DNA of 64,000 nucleotides from Candidatus Saccharimonadota bacterium (GTDB lineage Bacteria; Patescibacteriota; Saccharimonadia; Saccharimonadales; Saccharimonadaceae): NCBI GenBank assembly GCA_016280905.1, contig JAEEHN010000006.1, positions 1 to 64,000 of the forward strand, read 5' to 3'. Shown piece by piece: positions 49,339 to 59,999 of this stretch (position 1 is its first letter; each line of letters starts with the position of its first letter). The notes under the pieces were generated by a model. It saw only the letters and a program-made list of their open reading frames with translations, ran no database searches and was not told where the DNA came from. The position numbers and the translations under genes were made by a program.

Positions 49339-49382
49339 AAAGATATTTATATTGGCGGGATGACTAATAAAAAATGGGGTAA

Positions 49383-50492
49383 TTAGAAGAATAAGAGTAA
49401 TTTAGAAATAGCTTTTGTTAATAATTTACGAAGAGCTTCTATGACAGCTGATAAACAAAATATGATTAAGACAGTAAGTGAGAAATAAAAAATAAAATGA
49501 ATTGGACTATAATTAGAGGCTGTGGCTGTGTGAAGAATATCGTGTTCTCTCCAGAATAGATTAATAAAAACACCATTTGAATGAACAAGATATATGCCAA
49601 ACACTAAGCCTGCTAGATAATTAATGAAGCGATTAACGAATTTTAAGCGAGAAAAGAGAATAACCAGAGGAATTGATGTCAGCATGCAGGGGAGAGACAT
49701 AGTATCAATTAGAATGTTGTTGTTAATATTGGCATAACTAAGCCTTGTGGCTGCGAGATAAATAAGCAGAGAGGAAATAATAAAAATAGACACACCGCTT
49801 AAACTAATAAAAAGCAGTTTTATGTTTTGGAGTCGAATAAGTTTATTTTTGCAACGATGGATAACGTAGCCGACGATTGTATAAAAGATTGCAGAGGGTA
49901 TCGCAAAGATAAAAGACGACATATCGGCGAGAGAATAAGATAATATATTTGGAATGATGAAGATTCCGGCAATAATTAGAATAAGTTTGAATAATTTTTT
50001 GTCGTCTAAGCTATCTAACCATATTTTTAGGTAGGGTAATAATAAATATAAAGAAATATAGGCACTAATAAACCAATAGGCATTTGTGGTGATTGGGAAA
50101 AGAAGATGCGCCGTTGTTTGGTTAAATGGTATTGAGAATTGGATGAGAGATGGACAGAAAATTAGTGCAAAGACTAAAAACGATAAAGAATAAAACCAAG
50201 TTGGTCGTGTAATTTTAAGAATACGTTTCCAGTTGTGTTTTTTTGAATTATATAAAAAATATCCTGTGATACTAAAAAAAATGGCTACTCCAACTTGTCC
50301 AAAACAGATAACAATATTCATAATGAATTGGTTGGTGGTTAATGGTTCACTTGAGGCTAGCCAGCTCCAATTACCACGTTGGGAAAGATGAGACGCGACG
50401 ATCATAATCATCGCAATAATACGGAGGAGTTCGAGCCCGGATTGACGTTGAGATATTCTAGGAGAGAGGTTTTTAGAAATTTTAGTATTCAT
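49383..50492 (-). CDS. acyltransferase 3 family membrane protein
   Basis: RQSGLELLRIIAMIMIVASHLSQRG; multi-TM; start at MNTKISK with TATAAT 6 nt upstream. Confidence 0.88.
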   Translation of the reverse strand: MNTKISKNLSPRISQRQSGLELLRIIAMIMIVASHLSQRGNWSWLASSEPLTTNQFIMNIVICFGQVGVAIFFSITGYFLYNSKKHNWKRILKITRPTWFYSLSFLVFALIFCPSLIQFSIPFNQTTAHLLFPITTNAYWFISAYISLYLLLPYLKIWLDSLDDKKLFKLILIIAGIFIIPNILSYSLADMSSFIFAIPSAIFYTIVGYVIHRCKNKLIRLQNIKLLFISLSGVSIFIISSLLIYLAATRLSYANINNNILIDTMSLPCMLTSIPLVILFSRLKFVNRFINYLAGLVFGIYLVHSNGVFINLFWREHDILHTATASNYSPIHFIFYFSLTVLIIFCLSAVIEALRKLLTKAISKLLLFF

Positions 50493-50587
50493 AAGAGTAT
50501 TATAACAGATGGGAGGAGGTTGTATTACTTTAAATAAAAATAGTTTATATGACACAATAAGATTGATGGTATGATATAATAATTTGT

Positions 50588-51517
50588 ATGAATGAAAGGG
50601 ATGTGGCGGTTTTGGTACCGTGTTTTAATGAGGTAAAAACAATAGTTAAAGTTGTAAAAGATTTTCAAAAAGAATTGCCAAAAGCAAAGGTTTATGTTTT
50701 TGACAATAATTCTACTGATAAGAGTATCGATAAGGCACTAGACGCCGGCGCCATAGTTCGAAAGGTAAAATATCAGGGTAAGGGTAATGTTGTTAGAGAG
50801 ATGTTCCGACAAGTGGAAGCGGATATATATGTTATGGTTGATGCTGATGACACTTATGATGCAAAAGATGTTAAAAAAATGATTAATGAGGTTGCAGACG
50901 GAAGTGATATGGTAATTGGCGATAGATTAAATTCGTCTTATTTTAAGGAAAATAAGCGGTTTGGGCATAATTTTGGGAATATTTTAGTTCGAAAATTAAT
51001 TAACCTTTTCTTTAAATCTAATATTCAAGACGTGATGACTGGTTATAGGGCGTTTTCGAGAAGGTTTGTGAAAACTTGTCCGATTCTGTCAAATGGGTTT
51101 CAGGTTGAAACTGAAATGACAGTACATGCGTTAGATAAAAAGATGGTAGTTACGTCTTTACCAATTGGTTATAAGGATCGTCCGGCTGATAGCCCATCAA
51201 AATTGAATACTTATAAAGATGGTACAAAAGTGATGGTGATGATTTTTAATTTAGTGAAAGAGTATAGACCTTTGTTGTTTTTTATGTTTTTCGCTTTTCT
51301 GCTGTTTATAATTGCATTATGTTTAGGAATACCGGTGTTAATTGGTTTTTTCAATACGGGATTAGTTGAGAAATTCCCGAGTTTGATAGTGGCTGGGATG
51401 TTGGTAACATTGTCATTTTTATCTTTTGCTACTGGGCTTATTTTGGATATCATAAAGAAGAAGAGCCAGCAACAATTTGAAATAGATTTAAATTTGGTGT
51501 CAAAAAATGAAAAATAA
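50588..51517 (+). CDS. GT2 glycosyltransferase with C-terminal TMs
   Basis: VAVLVPCFNEVKTIVKVV, VMVDADDTYDA. Confidence 0.9.
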   Translation: MNERDVAVLVPCFNEVKTIVKVVKDFQKELPKAKVYVFDNNSTDKSIDKALDAGAIVRKVKYQGKGNVVREMFRQVEADIYVMVDADDTYDAKDVKKMINEVADGSDMVIGDRLNSSYFKENKRFGHNFGNILVRKLINLFFKSNIQDVMTGYRAFSRRFVKTCPILSNGFQVETEMTVHALDKKMVVTSLPIGYKDRPADSPSKLNTYKDGTKVMVMIFNLVKEYRPLLFFMFFAFLLFIIALCLGIPVLIGFFNTGLVEKFPSLIVAGMLVTLSFLSFATGLILDIIKKKSQQQFEIDLNLVSKNEK

Positions 51518-53270
51518 GATGAAGAAGATTTTAAAAAAGAACAAATTAGCGGTTGAAATAGTGACAGCTTTTTTGTTGACTATTGGGGTAATCCATTTGA
51601 TGGGGAAGACTTTAACACAGGAATATTTTTTGGCATTGATTGTTTTTATTGCAATGTTCACTGTAGTACGTTACGGTTTTAAAAATGCTAATAAAAGAAG
51701 GTTAAAATATTCATTATTTTTTGCTATTCCGTTTGGATTGGCTTTTTGGTTAGGCCAAAAAGTTGTGTATCAGAGCGTAGATATAAAACCAGTAGGTTTA
51801 TTAGATTCACCGCTAATAATAGTTTTAATAATAATATTTGCTTTGATGGCTGTTTGTGTATTATCTTTTATTGATAAAAAGATGTTTGTACCGAGAGCCA
51901 ATGTAAAACAAATTTTTAAAAATAAAAATTGGCTTTGGTACTCTTTAATAATATTGGTTTGTTGGACCCCTTTGTTTTTAGCATTTTTCCCGGGTATAGT
52001 TTCTGTTGATAGTGCAGTACAAATTAGACAGGCGATAGGGGAAAGGGCATGGTCAAATTGGCATCCGGTTTTGCACACATTATTTATTGCTGCACCGGTA
52101 AATATTGGTTTTTTGATAACTGGAGATTTGACTGCAGGTATTGCTTTGGCAACGATAGCACAAATGCTAATTTTATGTGTAATATTCGGATATGTTGTGG
52201 AATGGGTAATTATTAGAACTTCAAAAAAATGGATTGGAATATTATTTCTTCTCTTTTTTGCATTCTGCCCTACAGTAGCTTGTTATTCCATAACAATGTG
52301 GAAGGATGTACTATTCTCGGCATTTTTCATGCTGTTGGTTGTTAGAATTTATGAATTAATTAGACAATATAGTAGAGAGAAAGAAATTGGTTTTAGAGAG
52401 TTATTGCCGGTATTATTGTTGACTATATTAGTTGGTTTCTTGCGAAACGGTGGTATTTTAATAGTGCTAGCTTTGGCTGTGGCACTTTTTGTTTATTATA
52501 GAAGAGCGAGGAAAGTGGTTGCAATAAGTTTTGCTGCGATTATATTTGGAATGGTCTTAGTACAAAAGGTAGTGTATGGAGCCTTTAATATAGAAAGTAG
52601 TCCATTTATGGAGTCGATGAGCGTCCCAGCACAACAATTGGGCTATGTAGTTAGTATTAATGGTTTAGATGAAGATACGGATAAAGAATTATCAAAATAT
52701 GCGGACATCAAGTGTTTAGAAGAAAACTATACGCCGATGAATGCAGATCCGGCTAAAAATTGTTTTAATTATGGGTTGATAAATGATAATAAGTTAGAGC
52801 TGATAAAGATTTGGTTTAGAGTTCTCCCGAGGCGGCTTATGGATTATATAAAGGCTTATGTGCTGCATACTTATTCATATTGGTATGTTCAGGGTAGTGT
52901 ATGGGATTTGGATTTTGGACATACGCATGAAGAAAAATGGTTGAAAACTGAGTATACTGATTTGTCGTTATTAGGTGATAATGCGAGAAATATTATAAAA
53001 AATATAGAGTTGGGGTTAACAAGTACTCCTTGGTTGGGATGGACGAACAGCGTAGGTGTCCTTTTTTGGTCGATATATTTTGTGCTTATAATGTTTCTTT
53101 ATAGAAAACATTATAAAATGTTGGTATTTTTGGTGTGCATATTTGTATATATGATTTCGTTGCTAATTGCGTCTCCGATTTCGTGGATATTTAGATATGT
53201 TTATTCATTAATGTTGATATTGCCAATTCTAGTTGTGATGTGCTTTATAAAAGAACGAAAGGAAAAATAA
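51507..53270 (+). CDS. multi-TM membrane protein (DUF6020-like)
   Basis: FFPGIVSVDSAVQIRQAIGERAWSNWHPVLHTLFI. Confidence 0.75.
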   Translation: MKNKMKKILKKNKLAVEIVTAFLLTIGVIHLMGKTLTQEYFLALIVFIAMFTVVRYGFKNANKRRLKYSLFFAIPFGLAFWLGQKVVYQSVDIKPVGLLDSPLIIVLIIIFALMAVCVLSFIDKKMFVPRANVKQIFKNKNWLWYSLIILVCWTPLFLAFFPGIVSVDSAVQIRQAIGERAWSNWHPVLHTLFIAAPVNIGFLITGDLTAGIALATIAQMLILCVIFGYVVEWVIIRTSKKWIGILFLLFFAFCPTVACYSITMWKDVLFSAFFMLLVVRIYELIRQYSREKEIGFRELLPVLLLTILVGFLRNGGILIVLALAVALFVYYRRARKVVAISFAAIIFGMVLVQKVVYGAFNIESSPFMESMSVPAQQLGYVVSINGLDEDTDKELSKYADIKCLEENYTPMNADPAKNCFNYGLINDNKLELIKIWFRVLPRRLMDYIKAYVLHTYSYWYVQGSVWDLDFGHTHEEKWLKTEYTDLSLLGDNARNIIKNIELGLTSTPWLGWTNSVGVLFWSIYFVLIMFLYRKHYKMLVFLVCIFVYMISLLIASPISWIFRYVYSLMLILPILVVMCFIKERKEK

Positions 53271-53271
53271 G

Positions 53272-54369
53272 ATGAAGAAAATTTTATCTGTGTTTGGAAC
53301 TAGACCAGAAGCTATAAAAATGGCACCAGTTGTAAAAGAATTGGAAATGAGAGATGGGATCAAATCCGTGGTTTGTGTTTCTGCACAACATCGTGGAATG
53401 TTAGACCAAGTATTGAAAGTTTTTAAGATTAAACCAGATTACGATTTAAATATTATGAAACCGGGTCAAACCTTAACTCATATTACAGCAGAGGTTTTAA
53501 AAGGTATTGAAGAAGTTATCATAAAGGAAAAACCCGATTTAGTTTTAGTGCATGGTGATACAACTACGGCTATGGCTGCTGCTATGGCGGCATTTTATCA
53601 GCAAGTTAAGGTTGGTCATGTTGAGGCTGGATTACGTACGTATGACAAATATTCTCCATTCCCCGAAGAAATGAATAGACAAATAATTGATTGCATTGCA
53701 GATTATTTGTTTGCTCCGACAGATTTAAGCAAGAGTAATTTAGAGAAAGTGCTAAACAAAAATCAAAAAATATTTGTGACTGGTAATACTGCGATTGATG
53801 CATTGAGAACTACGGTTTCTTCTAGCTATGAACATCCAGATTTAGAGTGGGCAAAAGGATTTAGATTGATTTTACTTACGGCGCATAGGCGAGAAAATCT
53901 TGGTGAACCAATGAGGCATATTTTTACAGCAATAAAGAAACTACTAAATGATTTTTCAGATGTAAGAGTAATTTATCCAGTTCATTTAAATCCAAAAGTT
54001 CAATCGGTAGCAAACGAGGTGTTGGGCGGCGATGATCGAGTAAAATTAATTAATCCGCTTGATGTTTTGGATTTTCATAATTTTATGGAGCGCTCGTATT
54101 TTATTATGTCTGATAGTGGTGGCGTACAAGAAGAGGCCCCGTCTTTGGGAAAGCCAGTATTAGTACTTCGCGATACGACTGAAAGGCCGGAAGGGATTAA
54201 GGCGGGGACATTAAAACTGGTGGGAACAGACGAAGCAAATATTTATAGAGAGGCGAGAGTGTTGTTGGAGGATAGAAGTGAATACAACAGAATGTCTAAA
54301 GCGAAAAACCCATATGGAGATGGTTTTGCAAGTAAATATATTGTTGATGCGATTATGGAGGAAGAATAA
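53272..54369 (+). CDS. wecB: UDP-N-acetylglucosamine 2-epimerase
   Basis: SVFGTRPEAIKMAPV, VLVHGDTTTAMAAA, VGHVEAGLRT, SDSGGVQEEAPSLGKPVLVLRD. Confidence 0.95.
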   Translation: MKKILSVFGTRPEAIKMAPVVKELEMRDGIKSVVCVSAQHRGMLDQVLKVFKIKPDYDLNIMKPGQTLTHITAEVLKGIEEVIIKEKPDLVLVHGDTTTAMAAAMAAFYQQVKVGHVEAGLRTYDKYSPFPEEMNRQIIDCIADYLFAPTDLSKSNLEKVLNKNQKIFVTGNTAIDALRTTVSSSYEHPDLEWAKGFRLILLTAHRRENLGEPMRHIFTAIKKLLNDFSDVRVIYPVHLNPKVQSVANEVLGGDDRVKLINPLDVLDFHNFMERSYFIMSDSGGVQEEAPSLGKPVLVLRDTTERPEGIKAGTLKLVGTDEANIYREARVLLEDRSEYNRMSKAKNPYGDGFASKYIVDAIMEEE

Positions 54370-55697
54370 TGCCTAGAAAAGAATACACAAAAAAGGAAAT
54401 AAAGCAGCTTATTGATGAAAATAGGAGGCTTAGGACTGAAAATAGTTCAATGCAAAAAATATTGGATTCTAAACGATTTAAGTTCGCAGACAAAGTGGCG
54501 AATACTTATAATCTGTTGTTGCCTGAGGGGACTATTCGTAGAAAAACGATGACGTCTCTTGGTGTTCCAATTAAGTATTTGAAACAAAAAAAAGAATTAA
54601 AAAACGTCAAGAAGATTGAAAAAATGATTGGTAGGTATGACAAGATTGTGGTTATGCACAGTATCCCATGGAATACGCCGCTTAGGCAACGCCCACATCA
54701 TTTAGCAAAATGTTTAGCAGATGTTGGTGTCATGGTAATCTATTTAGAACCGGACGAACCATTTAAGGTAATGCGAATAATAGACGAAGGTTTCGTAACA
54801 ATAAATTCTTGGGATCTTTTGTTTAAAATCAAGTTAGAAAGAGATAAGCAGTATTATTTCTTTTTTAATAACGTTTCTAATATACCGTTTAATTTAATAA
54901 AAAAGATTAGTAACCGTGGTTATAAGATAGTATATGAATATATAGATGAATTTCATGAGGATATTTCTGGCTCTTTGGTAAATCAATTAGAAACTTGGAA
55001 TAAATTAAAATTATTAAAACCGAGATTGGTTTTAGCGAGTGCAGATAAGTTATATGAGGATGCAAAGAAGCATTTTAGGGGTGTGAAGATTATTTTATCA
55101 AAAAATGCAGTTTTACTGGATGATTTTGACTACCATAATTATGAAAATGCTGAGGTTCCTGTTGATTTGGTCGGTGTAATAAAAAAACATAAACCGATAA
55201 TTGGCTACTATGGGGCTATTGCTCCGTGGCTTGACTATAATTTAATTTCTGAAGTTGCCAATAATAATCCAAATTATAATTTTGTCTTTATTGGTGTTAA
55301 TTATCAAAATGCGTTAAAAAAATTAGATAAAACTTTAAAAAATATTTATTATCTTGGTCCAAAAAATTATTCCGATCTTCCTAAATATTCATCAAAATTT
55401 GATTGTGCGATTATTCCTTTTGGGCTGGGAGAGATTGCTAAAGGAACTTCGCCGGTAAAACTTTTTGAATATATGGCAATGGGATTACCGACCGTAGTTA
55501 CTAAAGATTTAAAAGAATGCTATGGTTATGAATACGTGTATCTAGCAAAAGATAAAAAAGATTTCAGCGATAAGATTAGGCTTGCCGTAAGTGAACGGAA
55601 AAAAAGAATAGTAAGAGAAAAACTATTAAGTCAAGCAGAAGAAAATACATGGATAAAACGTGCCGAAGACATAGTCTCTGAACTGTATTTTATTTAA
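54369..55697 (+). CDS. glycosyltransferase (group 1-like)
   Basis: IIGYYGAIAPWLDYNLISEVA, PFGLGEIAKGTSPVKLFEYMAMGLPTVVT. Confidence 0.85.
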   Translation: MPRKEYTKKEIKQLIDENRRLRTENSSMQKILDSKRFKFADKVANTYNLLLPEGTIRRKTMTSLGVPIKYLKQKKELKNVKKIEKMIGRYDKIVVMHSIPWNTPLRQRPHHLAKCLADVGVMVIYLEPDEPFKVMRIIDEGFVTINSWDLLFKIKLERDKQYYFFFNNVSNIPFNLIKKISNRGYKIVYEYIDEFHEDISGSLVNQLETWNKLKLLKPRLVLASADKLYEDAKKHFRGVKIILSKNAVLLDDFDYHNYENAEVPVDLVGVIKKHKPIIGYYGAIAPWLDYNLISEVANNNPNYNFVFIGVNYQNALKKLDKTLKNIYYLGPKNYSDLPKYSSKFDCAIIPFGLGEIAKGTSPVKLFEYMAMGLPTVVTKDLKECYGYEYVYLAKDKKDFSDKIRLAVSERKKRIVREKLLSQAEENTWIKRAEDIVSELYFI

Positions 55698-56469
55698 AAA
55701 GTTTTTCGTATGATTCTGCAACCGGGTCGGGTTTTCCATCCATGAGGATTTTGCCGTTATTAATTAGTATGGAACGGGTGCAGAATTTTCTAATGTTTTC
55801 CATTGAGTGTGTTACCAGAATGACGGTTTGTTTTTTATCTTGGAGGGATTTGAAATAGTCGTTACATTTTTGTTGGAAAGCAGCGTCGCCAACAGCGAGA
55901 ACTTCATCAAGTAAAAGGATGTCACCCTTGGCGCGAATGGCGATTGAAAAAGCGAGACGAACTTGCATACCAGAGCTATAATTTTTTAGTTTTTGATCTT
56001 GAAATTCTTTAAGCTCGGCGAATTCCCAAATATCATCATACATTTTATCCATTTCTTGATTACTAAATCCGAGGAGTGCACCGTTCATATAAACATTTTC
56101 TCGTCCGGTAAGTTCTGGATTAAAACCGACACCAAGTTCGATAAAAGGGATCAAGTTACCATTAATAATGAGTTCACCTTTTTGTGGATAATAAATACCA
56201 GCGAGAATTTTGAGAAGAGTAGATTTGCCAGAGCCGTTGCGACCGATGATGCCAATAAATTCGCCTTTTTTGATTTCAAAGTTAAGACCTTTTAGGACTT
56301 TTTGTTCTTTATAACCTTTAATACCGCGGAGACGATTAAATAGAGCTTGTTTTAGACCAAAGGCTTGTTCGGTTGGGAGATTAAAACTTTTGTATAAGTT
56401 TTTAACGCTAATAGCTATGTCATTGTTTGGATCGTTTATTTCCGTGCGAGAACCGATTGTGCGTTTCAT
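55690..56469 (-). CDS. polysaccharide/teichoic-acid ABC exporter ATP-binding protein (Wzt/TagH-like)
   Basis: GIIGRNGSGKSTLLKILAGI, NYSSGMQVRLAFSIAIRAKGDILLLDEVLAVGD. Confidence 0.93.
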   Translation of the reverse strand: MKRTIGSRTEINDPNNDIAISVKNLYKSFNLPTEQAFGLKQALFNRLRGIKGYKEQKVLKGLNFEIKKGEFIGIIGRNGSGKSTLLKILAGIYYPQKGELIINGNLIPFIELGVGFNPELTGRENVYMNGALLGFSNQEMDKMYDDIWEFAELKEFQDQKLKNYSSGMQVRLAFSIAIRAKGDILLLDEVLAVGDAAFQQKCNDYFKSLQDKKQTVILVTHSMENIRKFCTRSILINNGKILMDGKPDPVAESYEKLFK

Positions 56470-57278
56470 TAAACCTCCTCTGCAAAGAATTTAGATTTTT
56501 TACGGAAGATAAGAGCGCCAATAATTAGAATGATTACAACTGCGATTATTGGTATGATATAGGTTGGGGTTTGAATAAAATTCCAAGTAGTGATTGTTTC
56601 GGCAGTAATAAGATTATAACGAATATCTTGAATGGCTTGAGCAATTGGATTAAGAAGAATAATTTTAGCCGCAAATGTACTGCTATTTGCAACCATTGAT
56701 ATGGGGTAGATAATTGGAACGGCATAAAAAAGAGCTTGGACAATGACGTCCCATATTGATGTAATATCGCGATATTTAACATTGATTGAACCAAGCAAAA
56801 ATGCAATACCAAGTGATAATAGATAGAGCTCAAAGATTGCTGGGATAGCGAGAAACCAAGTTGGACTAAACTCTACGCCGTTAATTAAAGCAAATATTAT
56901 GATCACAACAACATTAATGAGCATATTGATAACTGCGGTAAGGGTAGCTGATACGACGACTATATATTTTGGAAAACTAATTTTACGAAGAAGATCGCCA
57001 CGGTTAACTATAGCTTGGATGCCTTGAGCGGTACATTCTGTAAAGAAACTCCACATAGTAGTACCACAAAGTAAATAGACTGGATAATGTGGGATATCAC
57101 TGCCAAAACGAAGAAGTTTAGCAAAAACTATGTATAGAATTGCAAACATCATAAGCGGACGAAGAAGAGCCCACAGGTAACCAAGAACGGAGCCTTGGTA
57201 TCTTAGCTTAAAATCAGTTTTAGTGAGTTCTTTTAATAAAATTCGATTTTTTTTATTAAGAACGCGAGGAATCTTCAT
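56469..57278 (-). CDS. ABC-2 type exporter permease (Wzm/TagG-like)
   Basis: DFKLRYQGSVLGYLWALLRPLMMFAILYIVF. Confidence 0.92.
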   Translation of the reverse strand: MKIPRVLNKKNRILLKELTKTDFKLRYQGSVLGYLWALLRPLMMFAILYIVFAKLLRFGSDIPHYPVYLLCGTTMWSFFTECTAQGIQAIVNRGDLLRKISFPKYIVVVSATLTAVINMLINVVVIIIFALINGVEFSPTWFLAIPAIFELYLLSLGIAFLLGSINVKYRDITSIWDVIVQALFYAVPIIYPISMVANSSTFAAKIILLNPIAQAIQDIRYNLITAETITTWNFIQTPTYIIPIIAVVIILIIGALIFRKKSKFFAEEV

Positions 57279-57301
57279 ATTTTATTATTTTACCATAATT
57301 T

Positions 57302-58141
57302 TTACTTTTTCACAGTTTTGGCGCGTTTTTTGGCGCGGTAATGAGAGATGTGCCAACGGAGATAGACGAGGTGGAGCCAGAACTTTTCTTTAGGTGTGGG
57401 ATTTTTCCCGAGCCATTTTTTGAGGTTTTTATATTGAATTTGCCAGTTACTCCAATCGATGGCGGCGGAACGGACAGAGCTGGTTTCAGTGCCATAATTG
57501 TAGATATATAATGGTTCAAGAACGAATTGGATTTTTGCAGATTTGGCATATTTTAGATAATCGAGGACAAATTTGGTATCTTCGGCAAAATTTAAAGATT
57601 CGTCGAATTTGAGTTTTTTGGCGATATTAGCTCGATAAAGTTTGTTAACGGACGAATACAGGCGACCGTCGATGGCAAGTAAATATAGTATGTAAGCCTT
57701 TTGAGATTCTTTGAAACGAATAGGACGAATAGGGCAAGTATAGACATCTTCGGCTGAGTGTTGGTTTAAGCGTTTATAGTGAATGCCACAAACGGAAAGA
57801 CAGACAGTAGGATCATTGAAAAAGGATTTCAAAAGAGAGTCGATAAAATTCGGTTTAATTTGGTCGTCAGAATCAATAAAACTAATATATTTGCCAGTGG
57901 CGATTTTTAATCCATGGTTTCTGGCGGCGGATGGACCGGAATTTTTTTGATGAATGATTTTAATGCGAGGATCTTTTTTGGCATATTTATTGGCTACGGT
58001 ACTGGAATTATCGGTGGAGCCATCGTCGACTAAAATTATTTCAAGATTTTGATAGGTTTGATTTGTGATAGAATCGAGACATTTAGGAAGATATTTTGCG
58101 GTATTATAAATTGGTACAATAATTGAAATTTTGGGGTTCAT
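57302..58141 (-). CDS. GT2 glycosyltransferase
   Basis: ISIIVPIYNTAKYLPKCLDSITNQTYQNLEIILVDDGSTDNS. Confidence 0.94.
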   Translation of the reverse strand: MNPKISIIVPIYNTAKYLPKCLDSITNQTYQNLEIILVDDGSTDNSSTVANKYAKKDPRIKIIHQKNSGPSAARNHGLKIATGKYISFIDSDDQIKPNFIDSLLKSFFNDPTVCLSVCGIHYKRLNQHSAEDVYTCPIRPIRFKESQKAYILYLLAIDGRLYSSVNKLYRANIAKKLKFDESLNFAEDTKFVLDYLKYAKSAKIQFVLEPLYIYNYGTETSSVRSAAIDWSNWQIQYKNLKKWLGKNPTPKEKFWLHLVYLRWHISHYRAKKRAKTVKK

Positions 58142-58156
58142 AAGGAAATTATAACA

Positions 58157-59491
58157 TTATTTACAGAAGGTAACGTTTTTGTCATAGATTAGTTCGGGAG
58201 AACCCCAATCAACGAGAAAGTTGGCTTGAGATAAATCGATGAAGTGTAGACGGGTTGGAGTAGTGCGTGACTTTTCAATACAGAGTGATGGTTCGGTTGA
58301 ATTTTTAATTTCGGTGAGCAGGTTGGCAACTTGTGCGCGATATTTGACAAGAAGAAAGGTATGAATAAATAAAATAAGAACTGTGAAAATGACAATGGTG
58401 GTGCCGATAAACTTAGAGCTGATAGCGGAAGCGAAAAACCTGAAAGTAATGATGATGCCAGCGAGGTAAGCTGGAATGAGAAGACGAAAAGGAGCTTTAA
58501 TGAGTGAAGCGCCGAGAAGATGGATGACAATAAAGATTACAAACACGAGAATAAGGTTTTTATTTTCAATATTAAGTTTTTGAAACTTAATGTTATGTTT
58601 TTTAAAGATAAGACAAACAATAAAAAGACCAAGAAGCGGTAAGAAAACAATGCCGAAATTATAAATTATATGCCAAAGTATTTTTGGAATTGCTGTGAAT
58701 GGATCAGAAAATAAATTGGAGAGAGAAACGTAGTCAAAAGTAGTGGCCTGAGAAGAGGTGTAATGATCTATTCCGGAGCCGACTAACCAACAAATGAGAA
58801 AGCCCGTGACAACGCCAATAAGACCGGTAAAAAACCAGAGTGGTGGACGAGTGAGGTTTTTGCGATTAATTAGACAATAAATGGCGATAGTGACAATAAA
58901 GGCTAAAGGCGTAACGGTGGCGGCCATACCAAAATAAAGACCAAGTAGAGGCATAGTAATGTTTAAAAGTTTTTGATGTTTTAGGGGATTGTTGGTGAGA
59001 AGTTTAAGATAGGGAATAGAAAAAATTAGTGTGATAAGTGCCAGAGGGACGTAGTTGTGAATCATGGAAAATTCGAGATAAATAACTCGTCCGAACGGTG
59101 TGATGATGAAGGCTAAAAAAGTAGCGCAAAAAATCAAAGAATCCTTGATGAGCAATTTTGGTTTGCGATCTAGAATGATGTAGGTTGCAAAATAAAAAAT
59201 TGCAGAAGATAAAATAACGTCAATTAAACGAAAAATAAGGTCTGGTCCAAAAATAAATTGGTAATCGAAAAAGTCAATTACACTCCAAGCATACATGTCA
59301 GTGATACGACTATTATAATTAAAGGCATTGATGGCATCACTAATAGGATTTAAGGTAATGTTAGTGCGAAAATTATTAGCGCCTTGAAAAATATCTTCAC
59401 CTGAAGCGGTAATCAAAAAATATGAAACAGTAAAAAATATAATTGGAAGTAAATAAAAAAGAATGGCAAAAAATTTATTTTTATTTTTCAT
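58157..59491 (-). CDS. multi-TM membrane protein (DUF6056/GtrC-like)
   Basis: about 10 TMs; next to GtrA. Confidence 0.75.
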   Translation of the reverse strand: MKNKNKFFAILFYLLPIIFFTVSYFLITASGEDIFQGANNFRTNITLNPISDAINAFNYNSRITDMYAWSVIDFFDYQFIFGPDLIFRLIDVILSSAIFYFATYIILDRKPKLLIKDSLIFCATFLAFIITPFGRVIYLEFSMIHNYVPLALITLIFSIPYLKLLTNNPLKHQKLLNITMPLLGLYFGMAATVTPLAFIVTIAIYCLINRKNLTRPPLWFFTGLIGVVTGFLICWLVGSGIDHYTSSQATTFDYVSLSNLFSDPFTAIPKILWHIIYNFGIVFLPLLGLFIVCLIFKKHNIKFQKLNIENKNLILVFVIFIVIHLLGASLIKAPFRLLIPAYLAGIIITFRFFASAISSKFIGTTIVIFTVLILFIHTFLLVKYRAQVANLLTEIKNSTEPSLCIEKSRTTPTRLHFIDLSQANFLVDWGSPELIYDKNVTFCK

Positions 59492-59963
59492 TTTGTTTCT
59501 CTTGTCTAGATTCACCAAAAACGAGTTTATCGTAAAAAAGAAAATTTAAAACCATAGTAACGGCGGTGGTAAAACAAAAAATACCGGTGCTTTCAACAAA
59601 ATTATAGTCGAAAGGAATGTGCAAAACGGTAAAGGTTTGATGGGCAAATTCATAAATTGGCGTAATAAAACCAAAGAGCCAAGTAAAGAACGGGCTGATA
59701 GCGATAGCGGTTAGACCATTCCAGACAAAAAACATTAATTTGCCATGTTGGGTAACAGGGCGTTCTTTCCAGGTAATTTTAGAATGAAGGACATAAGCCA
59801 GAATGGTGGCAAGAGCATAAGAAATAATGCTATCAACCCAAAGTAGCTCATTACTATTAAAAACAATACGGGCAAGAAAAGTGTAAATTAAAAAGTTAAA
59901 AAGTGCGAGAATAGTGCCGATAATAATAAATTTACCGGTGCGTTTTACCTTATCTTTAGTCAT
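59481..59963 (-). CDS. GtrA-family flippase-like protein
   Basis: FIIIGTILALFNFLIYTFLARIVF, four TMs. Confidence 0.85.
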   Translation of the reverse strand: MTKDKVKRTGKFIIIGTILALFNFLIYTFLARIVFNSNELLWVDSIISYALATILAYVLHSKITWKERPVTQHGKLMFFVWNGLTAIAISPFFTWLFGFITPIYEFAHQTFTVLHIPFDYNFVESTGIFCFTTAVTMVLNFLFYDKLVFGESRQEKQNEK

Positions 59964-59999
59964 AATAGTATTATACACCTAGTGTGTTATAATATAAAT